Below, piece after piece: positions 1 through 6,759 of a DNA stretch of 33,767 nucleotides. The position numbers were made by a program, and so were the translations under genes. The number at the start of each line of letters is the position of its first letter. Position 1 is the stretch's first letter. Source of the stretch: Porphyrobacter sp. TH134 (lineage in GTDB: Bacteria; Pseudomonadota; Alphaproteobacteria; Sphingomonadales; Sphingomonadaceae); the NCBI RefSeq assembly GCF_002855495.1, contig NZ_PKRO01000033.1:1-33767 (forward strand). The letters run 5' to 3'. The notes beneath the pieces are model-generated. The model was not told the DNA's origin and made no database searches. It worked only from the letters and a program-made list of their open reading frames with translations.

Positions 1-96
1 CATGCTCCCCGCCCCTGAAATCATCGCACGGTCACAACGAGACACCTCGTAACACTGGGTGTCGCCTTAGCTCGTAACACTGGGTGTCCATTGACA
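1..96 (-). mobile_element. Terminal part of an IS21-like insertion sequence
   Basis: An 18-bp sequence, CTCGTAACACTGGGTGTC, occurs twice as identical direct copies at 46-63 and 71-88. Repeated sub-terminal copies of a motif of this kind are typical of IS21-family ends. The outer edge on the plus strand reads ...CCATTGACA and ends at 96 in CA, as IS21 termini do; from 97 on the sequence is tspO coding. On the minus strand a purine-rich GGGGCGGGGAG precedes an ATG at 3-1, which could be the start of istA running out of the window. The family assignment is inference from repeat architecture, because no transposase is inside the window. Confidence 0.55.
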
Positions 97-259
97 TCAG
101 CGTCCACGCCGGGCCGAAAAGCCAATCCGGCGGCTGCCAGCTGGGCTTTTTGAGATCACGATACCACGGGCCAATGTCGGTCAGCACGCCGCCAGCGCCG
201 CCAAGAATGATAGCCCAAGCAGCGGCGATAAGGGCGGGGGTCCAGTCCATGGCGTTCAT
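97..259 (-). pseudogene. tspO: TspO/MBR-family protein, 5' fragment cut by the IS end
   Basis: Reading leftward from ATG 259 (alternative ATG 250), the first ~54 residues match the N-terminus of the tryptophan-rich sensory protein family. There is a hydrophobic first helix (ALIAAAWAIILGG), then WYRDLKKPSWQPPDW and FGPAWT, the proline- and tryptophan-rich signature after helix 1. Family members are about 150-170 residues with five helices; here the frame leaves TspO sequence at about base 97, enters the IS repeats and stops near 32. TspO proteins bind porphyrins in the membrane and act in tetrapyrrole and stress responses. The remnant is most likely non-functional. The rest of the gene should lie on the far side of the element, outside the window, or be lost. 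Confidence 0.7.
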
Positions 260-320
260 ATAGGCATAAGCGGCGCAAATACCATTGCCTTTGCGTCTGG
301 GCTGTTCCACCCAAGCGCCC

Positions 321-1517
321 ATGAAGACAGGCATTGATCGGCTGCTGGCCGACCCCGAACTCCTCGGCCAACTCAAGGGTCGCCGTGTGGCGCTGGTGGC
401 GCACCCGGCCAGCGTGACGGCAGACCTGACCCACAGCCTTGACGCGCTGATCGCGGCCGGCGTGCCTGTGAACAGCGCCTTTGGCCCGCAGCATGGGCTC
501 AAAGGAGACAAGCAGGACAACATGGTCGAGACCGCGGACGAGATGGACCCGCGCTATGGCATTCCGGTTTTTTCGCTCTATGGCGAAGTGCGCCGCCCGA
601 CCGGCCAGATGATGGCGAGCGCCGATGTGTTCCTGTTCGACCTTCAGGATCTGGGCTGCCGGATCTACACCTTCGTCACCACATTGCTGTATTTGCTGGA
701 AGAAGCGGCCAAAGCGGGCAAGGAGGTTTGGGTGCTGGACCGGCCCAATCCCGCCGGGCGTCCGGTTGAAGGCACGCTGCTGGTGCCGGGGCAGGAAAGC
801 TTTGTCGGCGCCGCCCCGATGCCGATGCGCCACGGCCTCACCATGGGCGAGATGGGCCACTGGTTCATCGACCATTTCGGTCTCGACGTCGCGTACAAGG
901 TGGTGGCGATGGAGGACTGGCGTCCCGAAGATGAGGGCCACGGCTGGCCGACGACACGCCTGTGGATCAATCCTTCACCCAATGCCGCCAACGTCAACAT
1001 GGCGCGCTGCTATGCTGGCACCGTGATGCTTGAAGGCACGACGCTGTCCGAAGGGCGGGGCACGACCCGGCCTCTGGAGGTGTTGTTCGGTGCGCCGGAT
1101 ATCGACGCGGGCGGGGTGTTGAAGGTGATGCGCAAGCTCGCGCCTGACTGGCTGGAGGGTTGCGCCATCCGCGAGTGCTGGTTCGAACCGACCTTCCACA
1201 AGCACGCAGGTTTGCTTTGCAACGCATTGATGGTCCATGCAGAAGGTGGGTTCTACAATCATTCCGCCTTCAGGCCCTGGCGGCTTCAGGCGCTGGCCTT
1301 CAAGGCGATCCGGTTGCTTTATCCCGATTATCCGCTGTGGCGCGATTTTCCTTATGAGTACGAGCTGAGCCGGCTTGCGATTGACGTCATCAACGGCGGG
1401 CCATCCTTGCGCCAATGGGTCGACGATCCGGCCGCGACGCCGCATGATCTTGACGCCGTGACGTCACATGACGAAGCGGCATGGGTTGCCGCAGTGCGTC
1501 CGCACCTGCTTTACTGA
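321..1517 (+). CDS. namZ: DUF1343 / NamZ-family exo-beta-N-acetylmuramidase homolog
   Basis: The 398-residue protein covers the full length of the DUF1343 (NamZ) family. Recognisable blocks are VALVAHPASVT near the N-terminus, FGPQHGLKGDKQD, PVFSLYGE, FDLQDLGCRIYTF, VLDRPNPAGR, and SEGRGTTRPLEVLFGAP in the second half. The characterised member, from Bacillus subtilis, removes terminal N-acetylmuramic acid from peptidoglycan fragments. I chose ATG 321 because the frame is open upstream only to a TTG at 285 and homology begins right after 321; no strong ribosome binding site is seen. The N-terminus (MKTGIDRLLADPELL) is not a signal peptide, so the protein should be cytoplasmic, unlike secreted NamZ enzymes. 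It is followed on the same strand by an MFS transporter. Family call is firm; substrate is inferred. Confidence 0.88.
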   Translation: MKTGIDRLLADPELLGQLKGRRVALVAHPASVTADLTHSLDALIAAGVPVNSAFGPQHGLKGDKQDNMVETADEMDPRYGIPVFSLYGEVRRPTGQMMASADVFLFDLQDLGCRIYTFVTTLLYLLEEAAKAGKEVWVLDRPNPAGRPVEGTLLVPGQESFVGAAPMPMRHGLTMGEMGHWFIDHFGLDVAYKVVAMEDWRPEDEGHGWPTTRLWINPSPNAANVNMARCYAGTVMLEGTTLSEGRGTTRPLEVLFGAPDIDAGGVLKVMRKLAPDWLEGCAIRECWFEPTFHKHAGLLCNALMVHAEGGFYNHSAFRPWRLQALAFKAIRLLYPDYPLWRDFPYEYELSRLAIDVINGGPSLRQWVDDPAATPHDLDAVTSHDEAAWVAAVRPHLLY

Positions 1518-1526
1518 GTGACGTCA
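1382..1526. repeat. Three copies of the perfect palindrome TGACGTCA
   Basis: TGACGTCA occurs at 1382-1389, 1459-1466 and 1519-1526. The first two lie in the last codons of the namZ-like gene and the third just after its stop codon, upstream of the MFS gene at 1601. I noticed only one other copy in the window, at 10375-10382 inside parE. A cluster of identical palindromes ahead of a transporter gene could be an operator, but no regulator is encoded nearby and the codon context may explain two of them. Confidence 0.4.
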
Positions 1527-1600
1527 TGACGGCACCAGCGCGGCCGGACGCAAGGAAATTGGGATAGCGAAGCAATCGCTACCGATGGGAGAGAAATCAA

Positions 1601-2893
1601 ATGGCAACTGTCGCAGCGCGCGATGCCGGTGCGCAATCGGTCAGGCTGACCTTGTGGGTCTTGCTGACGGTCTATGTCTTCAATTTCATCGACCGCCAGA
1701 TCGTCAACATCCTGGCCGAGCCGATTGCCCGTGATCTGGGCCTGTCTGATACGCAGATCGGGCTGATGACCGGGCTTGCATTCGCGCTGTTCTACACGGT
1801 GCTTGGCATTCCGATCGCCCGGCTTGCCGACCGGCAGACGACGAGCCGACCGAAGCTGATCGCGGTGGCATTGGCGCTGTGGTCGGGGATGACGGCGCTG
1901 TGCGGATTGGCGCAGAACTTCTGGCAGCTACTGCTGGCGCGCATTGGTGTGGGCGTGGGGGAGGCGGGATGTACGCCGCCGGCGCATTCGCTCATCAGTG
2001 ACATGGTCCCGCCCCAAAAGCGCGCATCGGCGCTGGCGTTCTATTCGCTCGGCATTCCAATCGGCACGCTGCTGGGCATGATCATCGGCGGGACGCTGGC
2101 CGACAGGCTGGGGTGGCGGGAAGCCTTTGTGGTGGTGGGGCTTCCCGGCGTTGCTCTGGCGCTGGTGGTGTGGTTCGTCCTCAAAGACCCTCGGCGGGCT
2201 GACGCCGCGGCGGTGCTGCGCGCGCAAAACCAGCCCGCCGCGCTGCCGATTGGTCAGGCCGTGAGCGAGGTCATGCGGTCGCGCGCCTATCTGCTGCTGC
2301 TGTGCGCGGGGTCCGCTGCGGCATTTCTTGCCTATGGCAAGACCACCTGGACCACGATCTTCTTCCAGCGCACCCATGATCTCACGGCGGGGCAGACGGG
2401 CCTGTGGTTCGGGTTGCTGTCAGGCGTGGGCGGGATGCTGGGCACCTGGCTTGGCGGATATCTGGCCGACCGCTTCGGGGCGAAAAGCCGCCGCCATGTC
2501 CTGACGGCGCCGGCGATCGGCATGGCGGTCGCAGTGCCGCTCGCGATTGCCGCCTATCATGCGCCAAGCTGGCCGCTGGCACTGGTGTTGCTGTTCGTGC
2601 CGACGGTGTTCAACTCGCTCTATTACGGCCCGACCTATTCTGCGGCGCAGGGGCTGGTTCCGGTGCGGGCGCGGGCCATTGCGGCGGCGGCGCTGTTGTT
2701 CTTCCAGAACCTGATCGGACTGGGCCTTGGGCCCTTGTTCTTCGGGATGCTGTCAGACTGGCTGCAACCGACCTACGGCGCGGATTCGGTACGCTATGTG
2801 CTCTACGGCGCAGCAGTGCTGGGACTGGTGCCCGCCTTCTTCTTCTGGCGGTGCAGCCTGCACCTTGATCGCGAGCTGGACCAGAAGGGGTGA
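1601..2893 (+). CDS. MFS transporter, spinster-like
   Basis: The 430-residue protein is hydrophobic throughout, with about 12 predicted membrane helices. It carries the hallmark N-terminal FNFIDRQIVNILAEPIARDLGLSD block of spinster-type major facilitator proteins and the A-motif-like stretch after helix 2 (GIPIARLADR), repeated as GGYLADRFG in the second half. A GGGAGAG ribosome binding site at 1588-1594 fixes ATG 1601. A small inverted repeat, TAGCGA/TCGCTA (1565-1570 and 1576-1581), sits just before it. The gene follows the NamZ homolog by 83 bases on the same strand and may be co-transcribed with it. It converges with the VWA gene; the junction 2885-2905 is rich in inverted GGGGCGCCCC sequence but has no T-run. 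The substrate cannot be read from the sequence; a sugar or muropeptide product is a guess from context. Confidence 0.85.
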   Translation: MATVAARDAGAQSVRLTLWVLLTVYVFNFIDRQIVNILAEPIARDLGLSDTQIGLMTGLAFALFYTVLGIPIARLADRQTTSRPKLIAVALALWSGMTALCGLAQNFWQLLLARIGVGVGEAGCTPPAHSLISDMVPPQKRASALAFYSLGIPIGTLLGMIIGGTLADRLGWREAFVVVGLPGVALALVVWFVLKDPRRADAAAVLRAQNQPAALPIGQAVSEVMRSRAYLLLLCAGSAAAFLAYGKTTWTTIFFQRTHDLTAGQTGLWFGLLSGVGGMLGTWLGGYLADRFGAKSRRHVLTAPAIGMAVAVPLAIAAYHAPSWPLALVLLFVPTVFNSLYYGPTYSAAQGLVPVRARAIAAAALLFFQNLIGLGLGPLFFGMLSDWLQPTYGADSVRYVLYGAAVLGLVPAFFFWRCSLHLDRELDQKG

Positions 2894-2903
2894 GGGGCGC
2901 CCC

Positions 2904-4088
2904 TTACGCCCCGTGCTTGCGGCTTAGCTCCCGCATCGCATCATCCAGCCCTTCGAGCGTCAGCGGATACATCCGGTCGCCGACCAGCTGCTTGATCATC
3001 TTGGTCGACTGCGAATAGTTCCACTGCTTTTCCGGCACCGGGTTGAGCCACACGGTCGCGGGATAGGTGTCGGTCACGCGCTTGAGCCACACCGCGCCTG
3101 CTTCCTCATTCATGTGCTCGACGCTGCCGCCCGGGTGCGTGACCTCGTAGGGGCTCATCGCCGCATCGCCGACGAAAACGATCTTGTAATCGTGTCCGTA
3201 TTTATGGAGCACGTCCCACGTCTTGGTGCGTTCCTGCCAGCGGCGCTTGTTGTCCTTCCACACGCCTTCATAGAGGCAGTTGTGGAAGTAGAAGAACTCC
3301 ATGTTCTTGAATTCTGACGTGGCGGCGCTGAACAGCTCCTCGACCAGCTTGATGAAGGGATCCATCGATCCGCCGACATCGAGGAACAGCAGCAGCTTCA
3401 CCGCATTGCGGCGCTCGGCGCGCATGTGGATGTCGAGCCAGCCCTGCTTGGCCGTGCCTGCAATCGTGGCGTCGATATCCAGCTGGTCCTGCGCCCCTTC
3501 GCGGGCGAAGCGGCGCAAACGGCGCAGCGCCATCTTGATGTTGCGGGTGCCCAGTTCCTTGGTGTTGTCGAGGTTTTTGAACTCGCGCTTTTCCCAGACC
3601 TTGATCGCCTTGCCGTGGCGCGCCTCGCCCCCGATCCGCACGCCTTCGGGGTTATAGCCTGAATTGCCGAAGGGGCTGGTGCCGCCGGTGCCAACCCACT
3701 TGTTGCCGCCCTGGTGGCGCTTTTCCTGTTCTTCGAGCCGCTTCTTGAGCGTCTCCATGATCTCGTCCCAATCGCCGAGCGACTTGATCGCTTCCATCTC
3801 CTCAGGGGTCAGGAACTTCTCGGCCACCGCCTTCAGCCAGTCTTCGGGGATGTCGACCGGGTTCTGGCCGTAATCGGTCATGATCCCCTTGAACACCTTG
3901 TGGAACACCTGATCGAACCGGTCGAGCAGGCCTTCGTCTTTCACAAAGGTGGCGCGGGAGAGGTAATAGAACGCCTCGGGCGTCTGATCGATCACGTCCT
4001 TGTCGAGCGCCTCAAGCAAGGTGAGGTGCTCTTTGAAAGAGGCGCCGATGCCGGCGCTGCGAAGCTCGTCGATGAAATTGAAGAACAT
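2904..4088 (-). CDS. Cytoplasmic VWA-domain (CoxE-like) protein
   Basis: The 394-residue protein has no signal peptide or membrane helix. The first ~125 residues are helical and charged. A basic, glycine-containing linker follows (around 125-175), then an RRLRRFAREGAQDQLDI block. The VWA fold begins near 225, with MIDAS residues Asp237-x-Gly239-x-Ser241 in LLLFLDVGGSMDPF. This matches the CoxE/YehP-type VWA proteins that work with MoxR AAA+ ATPases to insert cofactors or assemble complexes. The probable partner is the MoxR gene at 5726-6580 on the same strand, with an opposite-strand chemotaxis gene between them. ATG 4088 is the only good start; its ribosome binding site is weak. The target complex is unknown, and no cox or mox structural genes are in the window. 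Confidence 0.87.
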   Translation of the reverse strand: MFFNFIDELRSAGIGASFKEHLTLLEALDKDVIDQTPEAFYYLSRATFVKDEGLLDRFDQVFHKVFKGIMTDYGQNPVDIPEDWLKAVAEKFLTPEEMEAIKSLGDWDEIMETLKKRLEEQEKRHQGGNKWVGTGGTSPFGNSGYNPEGVRIGGEARHGKAIKVWEKREFKNLDNTKELGTRNIKMALRRLRRFAREGAQDQLDIDATIAGTAKQGWLDIHMRAERRNAVKLLLFLDVGGSMDPFIKLVEELFSAATSEFKNMEFFYFHNCLYEGVWKDNKRRWQERTKTWDVLHKYGHDYKIVFVGDAAMSPYEVTHPGGSVEHMNEEAGAVWLKRVTDTYPATVWLNPVPEKQWNYSQSTKMIKQLVGDRMYPLTLEGLDDAMRELSRKHGA

Positions 4089-4219
4089 GGGAACTGATTA
4101 ACCCGCAGGCCGGGGCCTGACCAGCCTCATTCTTGGCAGGCCGGCCGCCGCCACCTTAACGCTTCGCTTACCATCCTGCGGCTAGGCTCTGGGCACAATC
4201 AACAGGGGCCGCGCCGCAC

Positions 4220-5620
4220 ATGCACCAGATCGCCATCGACACCGCCAACGCGCAGGCTTTGGCGATGATCCCGGAAAGCTGCGGGGCGGTGACGGTGGGC
4301 TGCACCGATGTGGCCGGCGTGGTCGAAGCGGTGATTGCATCGTCCAAAACCCTGCGGTCCGAGCACGAGGCCCTGGCCGAAACCGTTCGCGCATTGGAGG
4401 CGGATCAGAACAAGGTTGCCCAGGCCAGCGACGAGGCCCGCCTGCTGTCCGAACGCGCGATTGAGCGCCTGTCCGAAGGCACGGCGCTGATCCAGTCCTC
4501 GCTCGGCCAGATTGCCGGGCTGATCGAACTGGTCGATACCCTGGGCCAGCACGTCACCAGCTTTTCGGCCGCAATGGAGCAGGTGCGCCGCAGCGCGCAG
4601 GATATCGACGATATTGCCGAGACGACCAATATCCTCGCGCTCAATGCCACCATCGAAGCGATGCGGGCGGGCGATGCGGGCCGCACCTTCGCGGTGGTGG
4701 CCGCCGAGGTGAAGAGCCTTGCCAGCGACACCCGCAAGGCCACCGAGGAAATCGCCGCCACCATCGACGCGCTCGGCGGCGAGGCCGAGGTGATGATCGG
4801 ACGGATCGAAGCCGGATCGAAGGCCAGCGACGACGCGCGCACATCAGTCGCGCGGATCGAAAGCACGATCGCCAACGTCGGGTCGCTGGTGGAAGAGGTC
4901 GACAAGCAGAACGATGTGATTGCCCGTTCCACTGGCACGATCAGCAGCCATGTCGACAAGGTTCAGCGCGTCTTGACCGGATTCGATACCGCAGCGCGCA
5001 CCAATGAAGACCAGCTGCACGGTGCCCATCGCAAGATGGAGGAGCTGGAAATCACCGCCAGCGAGATGTTCGACCGGATCGTCCATGCCGGGCTCAGCCC
5101 TGAAGACAGCGCCATGGTTGCTCAGGCGCAGACGATGGTGCAGGCGCTGGTCCAGCATACCGACGCGGCTTTGGCCAAGGGTGCCATCACCATGACGGCG
5201 CTGTTCGATACCGATTACCAGCCCATCCCCGGCACCAATCCGCCGCTGTTCCGCACGCGGCTGACCGATTGGGCGCACGCGGAATGGCGCCCGTTCCTGG
5301 ACCGGGCCAAGGCCAGCGATCCGCGCGTGCTGGCGGCGGCCTGCACCGACATGAACGGCTTTCTTCCCACCCACCTGACGGAACGATCGCGCACTCCGAC
5401 CGGCGATGTCGCGCATGACACGCAGTTCTGCCGCAACGGGCGGATCATGCTGGAGGCGATTGACCGCAAAGCCAAGACATCGGCTGCGCCTTACATGATG
5501 GCGGTCTATCGTCAGGAAGGCGACGGCAATTCCTATGTGGTGGTGCGCAACGTCTATGTCCCGCTGGTGATCGGCGGGCGGCGCTGGGGCGATTTCGAGC
5601 TCGCCTATTCCTTCGATTGA
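4220..5620 (+). CDS. Soluble methyl-accepting chemotaxis protein with C-terminal sensor region
   Basis: This 466-residue receptor has no membrane-spanning segment. A coiled-coil methyl-accepting region occupies roughly residues 30-290. Its hairpin tip, the CheA/CheW contact site, is at about 130-168 ([17 protein letters not shown], then [16 protein letters not shown]). The remaining ~175 residues form a globular region with [29 protein letters not shown] and a final [13 protein letters not shown] recognise this arrangement from other alphaproteobacterial soluble receptors, where the C-terminal part is thought to sense a cytoplasmic ligand. Reversed domain order (signalling first, sensing last) is what sets it apart from canonical transmembrane receptors. 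A possible AGGGG site lies at 4203-4207, a little far from ATG 4220. No che or flagellar genes are in the window. Confidence 0.9.
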   Translation: MHQIAIDTANAQALAMIPESCGAVTVGCTDVAGVVEAVIASSKTLRSEHEALAETVRALEADQNKVAQASDEARLLSERAIERLSEGTALIQSSLGQIAGLIELVDTLGQHVTSFSAAMEQVRRSAQDIDDIAETTNILALNATIEAMRAGDAGRTFAVVAAEVKSLASDTRKATEEIAATIDALGGEAEVMIGRIEAGSKASDDARTSVARIESTIANVGSLVEEVDKQNDVIARSTGTISSHVDKVQRVLTGFDTAARTNEDQLHGAHRKMEELEITASEMFDRIVHAGLSPEDSAMVAQAQTMVQALVQHTDAALAKGAITMTALFDTDYQPIPGTNPPLFRTRLTDWAHAEWRPFLDRAKASDPRVLAAACTDMNGFLPTHLTERSRTPTGDVAHDTQFCRNGRIMLEAIDRKAKTSAAPYMMAVYRQEGDGNSYVVVRNVYVPLVIGGRRWGDFELAYSFD

Positions 5621-5639
5621 CGCCCGTTTGTTCCCCAAA

Positions 5640-5655
5640 TGTTTCACGTGAAACA
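5640..5655. other. parS: parS centromere site (ParB-binding palindrome)
   Basis: The 16-mer TGTTTCACGTGAAACA matches the bacterial chromosomal parS consensus exactly and is extended by two further symmetric bases on each side (5638-5657). It lies in the convergent gap between the chemotaxis gene and moxR. parS sites are bound by ParB, which spreads and clamps onto flanking DNA and recruits SMC for chromosome segregation. They cluster near the replication origin, so the region is probably origin-proximal. parA and parB themselves are not in the window. Confidence 0.92.
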
Positions 5656-5680
5656 TTGGGCTGGACGCAGCGGAAGGCAC

Positions 5681-5717
5681 AAAAAACCGGGCGAGGGCGC
5701 TTTCCGGCACCCCGCCC
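5681..5717 (-). terminator. Probable intrinsic terminator of moxR
   Basis: On the minus strand, just past the moxR stop codon, an 8-bp stem (5710-5717 paired with 5689-5696, one mismatch) is followed after a GG by a run of six T (AAAAAA on the plus strand at 5681-5686). Stem plus T-run fits a Rho-independent terminator reading leftward. It stops moxR transcription before the parS palindrome. Confidence 0.65.
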
Positions 5718-5725
5718 AGAGCCGC

Positions 5726-6580
5726 CTAGGACGGATTGCGCCGCGCCATGAAGGCAAGGCGTTCGAACAGCATGATGTCCTGTTCGTTCTTCAACAGCGC
5801 GCCGTGCAGCGGCGGGATCGCGCTGGCCGGATTGCTGTTTTGCAGCACCTCCAGCGGCATATCCTCGTTCAGCAGCAGCTTGAGCCAGTCGAGCAACTCG
5901 CTGGTCGAGGGCTTCTTCTTCAAGCCCGGCACTTCGCGCAGGTCGTAGAAGATATCCATCGCCTTCTTCACCAGCACCTTCTGGATGCCGGGGAAGTGAA
6001 CATCGATGATGTCCTGCATCGTCTCGCGGTCAGGGAACTTGATGTAGTGGAAGAAACAGCGACGCAGGAAGGCGTCGGGCAGTTCCTTCTCGTTGTTCGA
6101 GGTGATGACAACGATCGGGCGTTCCTTGGCCTCGATCCGCTCCTGCGTTTCGTAAACGTCGAAGCTCATGCGGTCGAGTTCATGCAATAGGTCGTTCGGG
6201 AACTCGATATCGGCCTTGTCGATCTCGTCGATCAGCAGCACGGGGAGCTGCGGCGCGGTGAAGGCCTCCCACAGCTTGCCCTTCTTGATGTAGTTGCGGA
6301 TGTCGTGGACGCGCTCTTCGCCCAGCTGGCCATCGCGCAGGCGGGCGACGGCGTCATATTCATACAGGCCCTGCTGGGCCTTGGTGGTGGACTTGACGTT
6401 CCATTCGATCAGCGGCGCGCCCAGAGCCTTGGAGATTTCATGCGCCAGCACGGTCTTGCCGGTCCCCGGCTCACCCTTCACCAGCAGCGGACGGCGCAGC
6501 ATGACGGCGGCATTGACCGCGACCTTCAAGTCTTCGGTCGCGATATAGGACTTGGTGCCTTCGAAACGCTGTTCGGTCAT
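5726..6580 (-). CDS. MoxR-family AAA+ ATPase
   Basis: The 284-residue protein is a single AAA+ module. Walker A is GEPGTGKT at residues 36-43, Walker B is LLIDEID at 115-121, and sensor 1 lies in VVITSNNEKELPDAFLRRC. It is followed by the helical lid and the LNEDMPLEVLQ region common to this subgroup. MoxR ATPases act as chaperones with VWA-domain partners to mature protein complexes. Start ATG 6580 is chosen because the MTEQRFEGTKSYIA opening is where homology begins and an AGGAAAA ribosome binding site precedes it; the frame stays open far upstream without coding character. The likely partner is the VWA gene at 2904-4088. GC-rich inverted repeats lie 41 bases upstream. The substrate is not deducible. 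Confidence 0.93.
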   Translation of the reverse strand: MTEQRFEGTKSYIATEDLKVAVNAAVMLRRPLLVKGEPGTGKTVLAHEISKALGAPLIEWNVKSTTKAQQGLYEYDAVARLRDGQLGEERVHDIRNYIKKGKLWEAFTAPQLPVLLIDEIDKADIEFPNDLLHELDRMSFDVYETQERIEAKERPIVVITSNNEKELPDAFLRRCFFHYIKFPDRETMQDIIDVHFPGIQKVLVKKAMDIFYDLREVPGLKKKPSTSELLDWLKLLLNEDMPLEVLQNSNPASAIPPLHGALLKNEQDIMLFERLAFMARRNPS

Positions 6581-6620
6581 GGGTTTTCCTGTGAGACTGA
6601 ATTTCGGCCGCCAGCGATAA

Positions 6621-6651
6621 GGGGCGGCGCCGCCCCGCGCAAGAGGCGCGG
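6621..6651. repeat. Tandem GC-rich palindromes between serine hydrolase gene and moxR
   Basis: A perfect 16-bp palindrome GGGGCGGCGCCGCCCC (6621-6636) directly abuts a hairpin CCGCGC-AAGAG-GCGCGG (6635-6651). Both fall in the 179-base gap downstream of the serine hydrolase gene and upstream of moxR, both minus strand. They may end transcription of the first gene or lie in the moxR leader. No T-run follows, so I do not call a standard terminator. Confidence 0.4.
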
Positions 6652-6759
6652 TGCTGGCAATTTGATGCAAACGCCGTCCGTCCTCACAAGGGCAGGGGCC
6701 ATGCCCGGCGACCTCTCGCCCGGCGGATAGCGCGGCAAGCCAGCCCCCTTCCGCTTCCT

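Noticed and set aside
2885..2912. Intrinsic terminator between the MFS and VWA genes
   Set aside because: There are GC-rich inverted repeats but no T-run on either strand.
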